Below, one piece after another: positions 45,027 through 55,345 of a stretch of 64,000 nt of DNA (within the stretch, counting starts at the first letter, position 1; every line of letters begins with the position of its first letter). The DNA is from Microplitis mediator (Eukaryota; Arthropoda; Insecta; Hymenoptera; Braconidae). A program made the translations under genes and the position numbers. The notes under the pieces were generated by a model. The model saw only the letters and a program-made list of their open reading frames with translations, did not search any database and was not told the DNA's origin. Location of the stretch: positions 13,683,697 to 13,747,696 of the forward strand of contig NC_079971.1 in the NCBI RefSeq assembly GCF_029852145.1, in the 5' to 3' direction.

Positions 45027-46484
45027 GCAATACCATTTAAGATCATTACAGATTGTCAAGCTTTTACAGCCACAATGAAAAAAGAAAAACTATGTTTACG
45101 AGTGGCCAGATGGGCTTTATTATTGGAACACTTCGAGTACGAAATTTGCCATAGGCCTGGGAAAAGTATGATGCACGTAGATGCTTTGAGTAGAAATCCA
45201 TTACCGACAGTTTTAATTGTACGCGAGAATGATGATGGAATTTTGGCGCGTGTGAGGAGTGCGCAGGAAAGAGATAATGATTTAAAGATTGTACTAAGTA
45301 ATCAAGAGTGTGATGATATGAATGGGTATGTGGTGCGCAATAAGTTAGTTTATAAGGATGTAAACAGTGAATTATTAATTGTAGTGCCTAAAAGTATGCA
45401 ATATCAGGTGATAAGACGAGTGCACGAAAAAAGACATTTTGGTGTTAATAAAACAGAAGAAATTCTCAAGAAGGACTTCTGGTTTAAAGGGATGAGGCCA
45501 AAGGTTGAGCAGGTAATCGAAAGTTGTGTTGCCTGTATCTTGGCCGAGAAAAAACACGGTAAGCCAGAGGGACTGCTAAATCCCATTAGCAAAGGTGATG
45601 TCCCTATGGATACCTACCACATAGATCACGTGGGCCCAATGACCAACACTCAAAAGAACTACAAACATATCCTTGTAGTAGTTGATGCATTTACCAAATT
45701 TGTTTGGCTGTATCCAACGAAGTCAACCGATACAGCGGATGTACTTAACAGACTTCGAAGCCAATCAACTATTTTTGGGAATCCCAGAAGAATTATTTCT
45801 GATAGGGGAACGGCGTTTACATCCAACGATTTTGAGCAGTATTGTAAAGAAGAGGGAATTCAACATTCACTGATCGTGACTGGAGTACCACGAGGAAATG
45901 GGCAAGTTGAGAGAATCAATCGAACTGTTGTACCTTTGTTGACAAAGCTGACGTCTCCGACACCTGAAAAATGGTATCGACATATCGACATGGTACAGCG
46001 CTACCTGAACGCTACCCCGAGTCGTAGTACAGGTAAGACCCCAAGTCAGCTGATGTTTGGTGTCAATATACGACTGAAGGACGATTTACGCTTGCCTGAG
46101 CTATTAGAAGAAGAATGGGCTACTCAGTTTGTGGAAGACCGTGACGAATTACGCAAGGAAGCCAAACAACAAATTGCGAAAACTCAAGAGGAAAATCGAC
46201 GAGGATTCAACAAGAAGCGGAGAGCAGCAAGAAGCTATCAAGTTGGGGACTTGGTGGCCATTCAGCGAACACAATTTGGTCCAGGATTAAAGTTGAAGGG
46301 GAAATTCTTGGGTCCGTATCGTATAAGGAAAGTCTTGAGAAATGATCGCTATTTGGTGGAAAAAGTTGGAGAGCATGAAGGACCGCAGAATACATCTACT
46401 TCAGCCGACCATATGAAGTTTTGGGCTATGGAGCCTGAAGAAGACAATAGCGACGACGAGCAAGAGTCCATTGACGACATCTGA
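45027..46484 (+). CDS. Gypsy RNase H end and integrase (second part of polyprotein)
   Basis: Same frame as the preceding part; the first ATG after the stop is at 45075, but the coding signal starts right after the TAG. It holds the end of RNase H (ICHRPGKSMMHVDALSR), then the integrase HHCC zinc module (HEKRHFG with CVAC, about 45420-45545). The catalytic core has D in YHIDHVGP, D in ISDRGTAF and E in GQVERINR, spaced D-35-E. A basic C-terminal part ends in an acidic tail (EEDNSDDEQESIDDI). Integrase inserts the cDNA into the host genome. All three acidic catalytic residues are intact. Confidence 0.93.
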   Translation, partial: AIPFKIITDCQAFTATMKKEKLCLRVARWALLLEHFEYEICHRPGKSMMHVDALSRNPLPTVLIVRENDDGILARVRSAQERDNDLKIVLSNQECDDMNGYVVRNKLVYKDVNSELLIVVPKSMQYQVIRRVHEKRHFGVNKTEEILKKDFWFKGMRPKVEQVIESCVACILAEKKHGKPEGLLNPISKGDVPMDTYHIDHVGPMTNTQKNYKHILVVVDAFTKFVWLYPTKSTDTADVLNRLRSQSTIFGNPRRIISDRGTAFTSNDFEQYCKEEGIQHSLIVTGVPRGNGQVERINRTVVPLLTKLTSPTPEKWYRHIDMVQRYLNATPSRSTGKTPSQLMFGVNIRLKDDLRLPELLEEEWATQFVEDRDELRKEAKQQIAKTQEENRRGFNKKRRAARSYQVGDLVAIQRTQFGPGLKLKGKFLGPYRIRKVLRNDRYLVEKVGEHEGPQNTSTSADHMKFWAMEPEEDNSDDEQESIDDI

Positions 46485-46512
46485 GGGCAGATGTCATCGC
46501 AGGATGGCCGAA

Positions 46513-46966
46513 TGTAGGAGCAGGAAAAATATTTCGCTGTAAATATTTTCTCTGTTTCTACTTCAATAAAAAAATATTCGTTTTAAGTCGTTTTAAAATT
46601 TAAGGATAAAGGGTCGTAAATTTAAGGATTAGGTGAGTAACTAGTATTACTCGACATGCTGTCGCCAGATGTCAAAATATAGTTAGTTACTCAGTGAGAT
46701 TGTTAGAAATATTGTAGCGTAAGTGCAAGTGAGAGAGCGAGTGAAAGTAAGAGTGTATGAAGTATGCTGTTGAGAGATGGGGGTGAGAAGGGACCGAGAG
46801 GCCCAAGTAATTTTAAGGGATAGTTTAAGTTAGTCTAACACCATCCAGGCTAGTGAGCACTTGTATCATTTCCCTCGAGAATAAAACTATTATTATACCT
46901 TTTAAAAATATTGCCTCGTCCTGTAATTCCTTTTAATGAATATAATTTAACAATCTATATTCTACA
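46513..46966 (+). repeat. Gypsy 3' LTR
   Basis: 454 bp, two visible differences from the 5' LTR. Followed by TATA, matching the left flank. The next element (palindrome 46983) begins 16 bp further on within a TA run. Confidence 0.93.
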
Positions 46967-46982
46967 TATATATATATATATA

Positions 46983-47943
46983 TTAGACTGGGCCAAAAAA
47001 ATTGACTATTTTTTTTTTCATAGCTATATCGAGAATATTATTCAGAATGACAAAAAAAAATTTCATGAAAGTTTGAGCCCTTAATATTAATTTTAAGAGG
47101 TCTATCATCGCTATTTTTAATTTTTATTCATAATTTGATGTTTTACGTCGGAATTGCTAGAACATTGGAGTAAAAAAAATTCATTTCCACTTATTCTTAT
47201 GTAAAATTGAATTGCCTACAAAAAAGGTCTGATTGAAAATTTTCGTCAGACAAGCCGTTTCCGATTAATTAAGCTTAATAAATTGATATATTTTTTCGAT
47301 TTAACATTTTTACTTTTGAATTTTGTAACTGACGAATCAAGAAATATCTAAAAAAGATCATGACAGATTTTCGAAGGAAATTTAATGCTCTACAAAAAAG
47401 GTCTCCTAACATTTTTTGCTAAATTCACTCCTTCGAAAGTTATTCACGTTATTGAAATCGTTTTGACTCAAATTCAACCTTGAATAACTTTCGAAGGAGT
47501 GAATTTAGCAAAAAATGTTAAGAGACCTTTTTTGTAGAGCATTAAATTTCCTTCGAAAATCTGTCATGATCTTTTTTAGATATTTCTTGATTCGTCAGTT
47601 ACAAATTCAAAAGTAAAAATGTTAAATCGAAAAAATATATCAATTTATTAAGCTTAATTAATCGGAAACGGCTTGTCTGACGAAAATTTTCAATCAGACC
47701 TTTTTTGTAGGCAATTCAATTTTACATAAGAATAAGTGGAAATGAATTTTTTTTACTCCAATGTTCTAGCAATTCCGACGTAAAACATCAAATTATGAAT
47801 TAACATTAAAAATAGCGATGATAGACCTCTTAAAATTAATATTAAGGGCTCAAACTTTCATGAAATTTTTTTTTGTCATTCTGAATAATATTTTCGATAT
47901 AGCTATGAAAAAAAAAATAGTCAATTTTTTTGGCCCAGTCTAA
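46983..47943. repeat. Long palindrome, 961 bp (ttagactggg family)
   Basis: Ends ttagactgggccaaaaaaat and its mirror ending cccagtctaa. Arms of about 475 bp look essentially perfect and are centred near 47463 (cttcgaaagttattcacgtt with its mirror). Flanked by TA runs. It abuts the truncated SINE at 47950. Confidence 0.92.
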
Positions 47944-47949
47944 TATATA

Positions 47950-48098
47950 TAGCTCAACTGGTAGAGCACTCGGCGCGATACCGAATTGGTCTGGGTTCGA
48001 TTCCCAGTTCGGACTATCTATATTCTTCTCAGTTTATCTATAAATTGTCTTATTGAGAAGGTTTGCATGTTTAGGTTTCTACTATATTTAAATGGTCA
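47950..48098 (+). mobile_element. tRNA-derived SINE, family A, 5'-truncated
   Basis: Starts within the A box (tagctcaactggtagag), because the palindrome's right end lies directly before it. B box ggttcgattcccagttcgg intact. Tail ends ctactatatttaaatgg. Confidence 0.75.
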
Positions 48099-48870
48099 CA
48101 CTGGTCACGAAAATTAAGGGATAGAAAAAAAATTCGAAATTTTTGAGTGATTTTCATTACGCCGTAACTCGGTGAAAAATGGTTGAAAAAAAAAAAAAAA
48201 GCAAATTGTAGCCGTAAGTTTCTTGTGTTCAGATATGGACCTCAAATTTTTTTATCATGCAAGGTTCCGGAGCAATCATAAGAAAACCGACGAAAAAAAA
48301 AATTTGCAAAATTTATGATTGTCTTCCAACAAGTCTATGGCTTCAATAAATTTTTTTGGACAATTCGACCTTATGATTCTTTTAGGAAATTTTATGCCCT
48401 TTAATTTGGAGACCTAAAAAAGTCTCTACGACGATTTAGCGCCGAGTTATCATTGATCAAAGCAAAAACAATCATTTTGACTTTGATAATCAATAACTCC
48501 GGACGTATTAGTCGTAAAGAGAATGAAAGTAGGGTTTTAAAAACTGCAAGACATTCTCTATGAGGCAAAATTATTGGCTTTTGATGAAAAATTTTTTTTG
48601 AAGCGATAATGTTTATTCAAAAATAGGTCGAAATTAGCATATTTACTCTCTAAATATGAATTAGTGATTTTTCACTAATTTCAAGTGAATATTCACTCAT
48701 TGTCAATGCTACAATCGTACCACGCAGAATTAGTGAATATTCACTAAATGAATATGTGAATATTGGAATTCACTGATTTGAACAGTGAATATGGAAATCA
48801 ACTGATTTCATCGGTGAAAAAAAACATTATATTGCGAAAAAAAAATATAAGACACTTGTAGTTAGATCCG
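48099..48870. repeat. AT-rich region with a diverged foldback arm and short tandem words
   Basis: 48110-48500 recalls the foldback arms (aaattaagggatagaaaaaa, cgtaactcggtgaaaaatgg, aacaatcattttgactttgat). 48650-48815 holds repeated gtgaatattcact words. No ORF. Confidence 0.5.
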
Positions 48871-48879
48871 AAATGTGAT

Positions 48880-49160
48880 TAATGTATAAGAATCATTACT
48901 TAAAAGGAGTATACATGATTTTGATTGATAAAAAAATCCCGGTGACTGCTGGGCTCGAACCTGCATCCTTTCGATTCAAAGTCTTTGATGTTCTCCACTG
49001 CGCTGGCCTATGCATGTGATCGCGTGAGTGTAAATAGTATATTTGTTATGATACCAAACAATAACTGATGAAGAAATAAAAAATCCGTGATGTTATGATT
49101 GCCGTACTCTTCATATAAATATATTATTGTTTTGTACTTCTATTTTTTTTATTTTGAAAA
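48880..49160 (-). mobile_element. tRNA-derived SINE-like element, family B copy 2
   Basis: On the minus strand gccagcgcagtggagaacat (A-box part) is followed by gactttgaatcgaaaggatg and gcaggttcgagcccagcag, whose B box fits GGTTCGANNCC. Flanks match those of 7960-8250, including tttttgtacttct-like ends. Confidence 0.65.
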
Positions 49161-49267
49161 GTTTTTATTAAAATTTTTAAAAATAGTACCATGATTATTA
49201 ATTAAATTTATATCTAGTAAAATATTTAATTATTTGCTAGTTAAAGTTGCTAGTGAAATTGTGAAAA

Positions 49268-49765
49268 AGCCCCAAAAACAGATTCTCTGTAAATGGTTGC
49301 GCCAAGTACACGTTCAACATTGATCTCAGGTTGCATAATAAATAATATTTTCACAAAAAAGGCTGAAATCATGAAACACCTAGTAACTGAGATTTTTAAT
49401 AATTAAAAAAAAAAAATTTTTTTAAATAAAAATGAAAAAAAAATACTTGAACGTACTTGGTGTGCGCTGTTAAAGTCAATTTTAAAAATTATTTAAGAGT
49501 AAGATATAAGAGTAAGATATTCAAAACATATCACATGACTGAAAAATTAATTTTTTGCATTTACGCACACCAAGTACGTTCAAGTATTTTTTTTTTTTCA
49601 TTTTTATTTAAAAATTTTTTTTTTTTTTAATTATTAAAAATCTCAGTTACTTAGTGTTTTATGATTTCAGCCTTTTTTGTGAAAATATTATTTATTATGC
49701 AACCTGAGATCAATGTTGAACGTGTACTTGGCGCAACCATTTACAGAGAATCTGTTTTTGGGGCT
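49268..49765. repeat. Palindromic foldback, ~0.5 kb, inside the Helentron-like gene
   Basis: Left agccccaaaaacagattctc, right gagaatctgtttttggggct. Arms meet near 49516 around long A/T runs. Its right arm overlaps the last codons read from the Rep-like frame, so it cuts that gene off; no helicase follows to the left. Confidence 0.88.
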
Positions 49766-50205
49766 TAGCCTCTTTGTCAGTACAGGGAAGATCATAAAGT
49801 CGACTTTTACTCTTCAAATTTCGACGTCCAGCAATTGACGTTGCAGGGTCACGAAGTATGAAATTCGTGGTAATATTTCGTGGGAACCCCAACCTACAAG
49901 CCTTCATTATTTTGCCTGATTTTATTTTTTTCGTTCTTAAGCAATAACTATTATGATGATGCTGTTGATGGGAAATAACACGTCTATGAAGTGTTGGTGA
50001 AATATTTTTATCAGGTAACTTGCAGGTTACGTATTTCATTATGAATTCAGCAACTTCTTCATTAGTATTAATACCCATAATTGGAGCACTTTCCACCCAA
50101 AATAACATATGTAAATGTTGAATTCCTCTACCTTGGTATTCTAAACGCCAATAATGATGAATTACTTTACCAAGTGGTTTGCTATCTGACAAGATAAAGT
50201 CGATA
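49766..50205 (-). pseudogene. Helentron-type Rep, C-terminal part
   Basis: Minus-strand frame with FILSDSKPLGKVIHHYW, then LEYQGRGIQHLHMLFWV carrying the two-histidine (HLH) HUH motif, then EVAEFIMKYVTCKLPD and SPTLHRRVISHQQHHHNSYC. This is the rolling-circle Rep domain in the style of Helentrons (Helitron2). Its upstream half lies at 50991-51590 beyond an inserted element. The frame continues into the foldback at 49765 and has no helicase downstream, so the protein is incomplete. Confidence 0.8.
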
Positions 50206-50990
50206 AAAATTTGGAAAATCCAAAAGTGCACGACTCGTAATGCTCATATATTATGAAATAAAAAATAACAATGAAAAAATGGCGGGAAGTGCAAATAAAT
50301 TTAAAATATATACAATTCTCTTTCATTAAAACTTGTCATGTTTTTTTTTTTTTTTTTATTATATTAGTATTTTTTTATAATTATAAAAGAACTTATTCAA
50401 AATATCTCGATTAATAACAAAAAAAAAATATATGTAAATAAAAATAAAAATACAAAAAAATTCAGGCGTACCAATTAGCAAAAAAAACAGCTGTTCTAGG
50501 ACGGTAATGCGCAAGCGCCCCTGGTGGAATAAATGTACGTATAATGTATAGATATATGATATAGATATATCACCATCCATGTTAATTTTACATAGATTTA
50601 TATAGATTAGTTATACAACCTTTTTTGTTCTTTTATTAATTGTAATTCAACAACACTGAGTTACCTAGTCATTCGCAATAAGGGACCTACAAATCGATCA
50701 AAGAATTAAAAAAAAAAAAATTGATTCAATTACCGGATTTTGTCGCAAGTTATCATGTATACGGGATCCGTACTTGACGGACAGGAAATTTTTTGAAACT
50801 ATTTTGATGTTTTTTCCGTTTTTATTGAACTAAATAAATTTTTGAAAAGTATGGAACTAATCTCCATTAAATTATCTTTAAAGTAGTATGCAAAATATCT
50901 TAATTCCGTGAACTAACAAGGGTATAATAACTGAAATAGTCACCGAAGTGAGGCGAAAAAAATTTTTCGATCGTAAAGCACGAGTCGTGC
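50206..50990 (-). mobile_element. Helentron-type non-autonomous element (HINE-like), copy 1, inside Rep
   Basis: On the minus strand it starts with the palindrome GCACGACTCGTGC (50990-50978) and ends with GAGCATTACGAGTCGTGCAC then the hairpin TTTGGATTTTCCAAA (50224-50210) and a short T-run. The Rep frame reads up to NKFKAI on one side and resumes with FILSD on the other, so the 785-bp block is a precise insertion at a T-rich spot. The interior is non-coding. Confidence 0.65.
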
Positions 50991-51590
50991 AATAGCTTTA
51001 AATTTATTATCTAGAAATCTGGAGACTGATACTGGATCAGCAGCGATAACCTCGTTGGGAGATAACTTATCAAAGTTTGGAGAATTCATTTCTCGTACGT
51101 ATCCAATCAAATCGTCCCATAGCCATTCAGCAGGACTGATCGTTACAAACCATGTTGCAGGGCCATAGTAACGAGTCATGCAGTGCAAATTATTTCTAGG
51201 TTTACTCCAAAATTGAGCTGAATATCAGAGACGAGCAAAAATAGTACTTAAATTTGCTTCTAACTGACCACTTTGTAAGTGTTTTAAATAACTTTCTGCA
51301 GTATATTTTTGACGAGGATTCGTAACTTTTAATGTATGAAATATTCCTTGACCCAATTGACGAATATTGGCATCACGTAATAAAAAGAAAAGATACTGTT
51401 GATTTAAGCGAAATCGAGAATCTGCTGATTTTAATCTTGCTTTTATATACTCATAGTCTGTAAGACGTATTTCTCTTTCTTCATGTTGCCCATTTCTACC
51501 TTGAGGATATAAATCTGGGAAACATTGTAAATCTAAAGTTCTAACTCGATTATCCAACGGTTTATCATTAATTTTTAACATCAGGTACAT
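50991..51590 (-). pseudogene. Helentron-type Rep, N-terminal part (two frames)
   Basis: First block (51590-51225): RTLDLQCFPDLYPQGRNGQ, DYEYIKARLKSADSRFRLNQ and QYLFFLLRDANIRQLGQGIF, the conserved entry of Helitron Rep proteins. After a stop or frame change near 51225-51190 the second block gives TRYYGPATWFVTISPAEWLW and DPVSVSRFLDNKFKA, a typical Helentron segment. It ends at the insertion at 50990. The residues read from 50977-50940 belong to the inserted element. Confidence 0.8.
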
Positions 51591-51667
51591 ATTCGTCGCT
51601 GATTCATTCTTTCTTTTATCAAAGAGAGGATATATCGTACAATGCTCGTATTGAGAACCGTCGGGAT

Positions 51668-52450
51668 TTAATATCTGATATTAGCTCGTGGTTTATTATT
51701 ATCATTTTTATTTGTTTCAAGCTTGACTTCAATATCATCATTATTTTGTTGTTTATTTCTATTTTTTTCACAGCTATCCTGATTATTTCTAAATTTTTGA
51801 TTTTCATTTTCAAGATTATTATTCTTCATATTCATTGATAAAGTTGACTTACTGTAGTTATGATCACTGGAAATTGAATTCTTTGTTGATAAAACAATAT
51901 TTTTGTGAATTTTTTCTGTAGTTGTTTTCATATTCATACTATAACTATAATCTCGGTGTTCCAAATTATGTGTTACTTTAATAATAGTTTTGTAATTGAG
52001 TTCTGTAATTATGTCAGTATCTATACAAGATTTATCGTTTTCGAAAGTTTCTTTATTAAAAGTAACATTGTTGATACTTGGCAGTTGATTCTCGTTTCTT
52101 TCTAATGGTGAAAATATTTTGTTATAGTTATGATCATTACAATGATTTGATTCAAGCGATACATATTTTTGTTCCATTCTTTTATCATTTACAATTATTT
52201 CGTGATCAAAATCTATATTGTTTCTAGTCTTATGTATATATAAGCGTCTATTTCTGTTATTTTCAGCCGATGAAAATGACTGAGTATAATTATGATCTTC
52301 AAAGTCAGAACTGTTTTGAATTGAAATGATATTTTCATAATATTCTTGTGTAATTATTCCACTGTTGACATCTTTACGATAATCTTTCATTTCATTGGTA
52401 TTGTTATTTTTTTTTTTCAATTTCAATTCTCTTCTTTTCACATTTGCCAT
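51668..52450 (-). pseudogene. Helentron upstream protein, low-complexity Asn/Lys-rich part
   Basis: The 260-codon frame is rich in N, K, D and S and contains an imperfect internal repeat every ~45-55 residues with the core DHNYxxxxS (for example FEDHNYTQSFSS, NDHNYNKIFSP, SSDHNYSKSTLS). No catalytic motif. It overlaps the next upstream frame by about 47 bp in another phase, so a frameshift separates two parts of one ancestral gene. Function unknown. Confidence 0.6.
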
Positions 52451-52925
52451 TTTCTCTTTGAATCATATTGCTTACTCTATCTGGTTCTTGTTCATTGTCG
52501 ATAATTCTGCTATTTTCAATTTCACCATCGATATATTCATTATCTTTGACGTTGTCAGAATTTTCATCAGTTTCACTGTTTGTATCATCATTTGGTTCTA
52601 TATAGAATTGTATATTTTTAGAATGAAGCCATTCCTTTAAATTTTTAGAACATTCCGGCATTTTAATTACTGCATAAAGTGGATTATTGAATTTTAACCA
52701 TGTCAAAATCCTAAAAATTTTTCCTACATCAACTAAATCCTCCCATATAATGTTTGACTTGGTAGGTATTCCACGAATTAGAATAAATAATTCATGATTA
52801 GTATTAATAGTATCAGTTGTTAAGCATATTTTTTTCGAAGTTTCTTCTGTCGTCAAAGGAAGATGGAATATCTGACCTTTTATTTTTTGTATACGCATCG
52901 TATGTGTTAAATTTTTTTTTAGCAA
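52404..52925 (-). pseudogene. Helentron upstream protein, middle part
   Basis: Begins in a frame overlapping the upstream fragment. KIKGQIFHLPLTTEETS and LFILIRGIPTKSNI then IIWEDLVDVGKIFRILTWL resemble the region before Rep in insect Helitron/Helentron proteins. An acidic stretch (DDTNSETDENSDNVKD) follows. One or two indels separate it from its neighbours at 52450 and 52813. Confidence 0.65.
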
Positions 52926-53514
52926 CGGTTCCTAACCTTTGAATCACTTGAAATGACTTTGCCCTTTGGATAAGAAGTTTTTCGTAATCATTTAAAATTT
53001 TCATTCCATCGGGAACTGGCCCTACATACATATTATTTAGTATGCAAGTTGAAGGTAACGAATTGGAACGAATCTTTTTTAAACAGTTGTTACATATATA
53101 ATCACTATTTAATGTTGAATCTTGTGTTTTAATGAAATTTTTCAAATTATACCAAACTTCACTTGCAATAGGATTGTATAACTTGTTAAGATTGGTGACA
53201 TCCTTTTCAAAATTTACTTTTTGACAAGATATACACTTATAATGCGGCATGTCTAAAGATCGCCTCGTAAATGATATAAATGCTGATTTATAGTCTAATT
53301 GTATTTGATCTTCATTCAAACAAATTCCTTCATGTTCTTTGTCAAGTATGCTTCCCTTCATTTTCATTTCATTTGTTATTTTAATCAAAGTTTCCAAACT
53401 TGACGTCTCTAAGGCACAATCAAGTGCATCTAACTTCTCTAAAATCTCTTTCATTCGATATATAAGGCGTTTAATGTATCTCACGGCAGGAAAATGGGGT
53501 GATAATAATTCAAC
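52813..53514 (-). pseudogene. Helentron upstream protein, DUF6570-like part with Cys motifs
   Basis: YKCISCQKV and YICNNCLKKI form a CX2C pair of pairs (possible zinc site), followed by LPSTCILNNMYVGPVPDG and ILNDYEKLLIQRAKSFQVIQ. This order (cysteine module, then a statement-like PIPxxL..L...E..LI.R) is the DUF6570-type segment of Helitron proteins. The first residues of the longer frame (53586-53515) come from an inserted TIR element; the Helentron part starts at VELLSPHFPAV. Confidence 0.7.
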
Positions 53515-53589
53515 CCCTGGCGGATCCGATTCCACTGAATCCCCTGAAATCCCACCGTATAAATGTGAAAAAATTCCACACAACATACA

Positions 53590-53850
53590 CTTAAATTACA
53601 CCGTACTCCTCCGGGTTACACGATTTTTACCTGCTATTCCCACCGGAGCTTTGATGAAAGAAAGAGTACACCAATACTACACTGACTTTACACGACGACT
53701 GTTTTAGTGGAAATTTAAATTTTGCGCTTAAATTACATCGTATTACACGATTCTTACTCGCTATTCCCACCGGAGCTTCAATAGAAGAAAAAGTACACTA
53801 TAACTACACTTATTTTACACCATGGATGATTCAGTGGAAATGTATATTGT
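53590..53850 (+). repeat. Tandem units (~130 bp) of the TIR element
   Basis: Two copies of ttaaattacatcgtattaca, cgatttttacctgctattcc, caccggagcttNgat and gtacaccaatactacact-type blocks. A third copy sits at 56640-56790 near the other end of the same element. Confidence 0.75.
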
Positions 53851-54639
53851 ACGCTTAAATTTCATCCTATACAACGTATTAAATAAATTGTAAATTTTTG
53901 TTCATATAGTAGAAACTCTATACTTTTTACAAAAATAATTTTTTTTTGTAAGTCCAAGTTTAATTTCTAAGAATTATTATTCATGGAAGCATTGGTAATA
54001 AATACTAATGCCACGATGTAAAATAGGATATACTATGATACCAACAAAAAAGGTACTCATCACTCTGTCAAATGACAGAAGAGTAATCGTGCCAAAATTG
54101 CTTCCAGCATTGGAATATAACACTTCTGAAATAAGTCTCTTACTAGAGACACAACAACCCGTGGGCGCAATCTCGTGGCGAGCATAGAACTACTTCCTCT
54201 GCTGCTTATAGCACCGGTGACCTCCCTCTCCTACATATATACATATATATCTTTACTCCCGAGTTATTTTACTCTTAGTTTAAGCATTTTTTTTTTTTTT
54301 TTGGTTGGAGCATATAAAAATTTTTGCGCTTAAAAAATTGTACTTATTCTGAGAAAATTTATTGTCTTCAAATCAAAAAATGTAATATTGTTTCAAAAAA
54401 CTAACACATCTTTCTTTAAGAAAATATCTCTCATGTTTAGAAAAAAAAAACTCTTAAAACAAGTATAAACTTTTTTTGTTCAAGCATAAAAATATGTTGA
54501 CTTGAGGAAAAAAAATTTTGATTTAAGATAATTATTTACTACGTGCAAGAAAATTTCAATTTTCTGAATCGTTAAATAAAATCTCTTGTATCAAGATTAA
54601 TTTTCTTGGTTCAAGTGAACTGTATTACTTTGTGAAAGA

Positions 54640-55070
54640 TAAGTTGCAGGAAGTGAAATGATTTACATAAAAGACTCTATCACATTTTAAGATAAGTCTG
54701 ATAGTTTCGCCGAAAAAGTCAAATAATACTAAAATTTACTATGAATCAAACTTTGACCTCGAATAACTTTCAAAAAATTAACTTTATCGAAAAATTATAA
54801 GAGTCTTTTTTTATAGAACGTTCAATTTTCAACACAAGTATTCATTGATTTTTCCGATACACTAATTCCCTGGTGAGTGATAGAATTCTAAACTGTGAAA
54901 AAATATTTTTCCTATCTTATTTAAATCAGAAATCGAAAAATGCAATGGACTACCTCTAAAACTTGAATTTAAGAGCCGGTCTTCTGATAGAATTTTTATT
55001 TTAACATATTTCATCAATTTCTGGTGGTACCCAGAAAAAAATGTTGTTTTCCGGCACACCCTAACTATTA
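54640..55070. repeat. Repeat fragment shared with 19.5 kb
   Basis: agccggtcttctgatagaat, catcaatttctggtggtacc and ttccggcacaccctaa correspond to 19560-19655. No coding content. Confidence 0.55.
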
Positions 55071-55345
55071 TATTGTAAAATAATTACAACTTTTAGTATT
55101 GATTACAAATACATTTTACAATTATCTGATACTCTTGCACCAAGTAAATAATTATCTTGATAATTTTATCTTATGTCAAAATGTTTTTTTTTTCAAATCA
55201 ACATATTTTTATGCTTAAATTGAAATAATTTCATTTGCTTAAAGTGTTTTTATTTTTTAGTATGAGAGATATTGTTTTGAAGAAATTTTTTCGTTAAAAG
55301 TGAAAATGAATTGTATTTTTTAATCAAACATTTGAAAGCAAAATA

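Larger units (their letters stand above)
41647..46966 (+). mobile_element. Ty3/Gypsy LTR retrotransposon, nearly intact (5.3 kb)
   Basis: Two 454-bp LTRs starting TGTAGGAGCAGG and ending ATATTCTACA enclose a primer-binding site and one long gag-pol frame. A 4-bp TATA duplication flanks the element (41643-41646 and 46967-46970). By eye the LTRs differ at only two positions (near 41750 and 41834), so insertion is recent. The order protease-RT-RNase H-integrase is that of Ty3/Gypsy. There is no envelope frame after integrase, so it is a plain retrotransposon. One TAG in RNase H interrupts the frame. Confidence 0.95.

Noticed and set aside
48930..49015. Functional tRNA gene on the minus strand
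   Set aside because: B box is good, but the anticodon arm cannot form a normal 5-bp stem with 7-base loop, and the flanks are shared with the copy at 8.0 kb.
50505..50530. CTCF-like site gcgcccctggtgg in the HINE-like element
   Set aside because: It lacks one base of the consensus core spacing, and the counterpart at 57735 is different.
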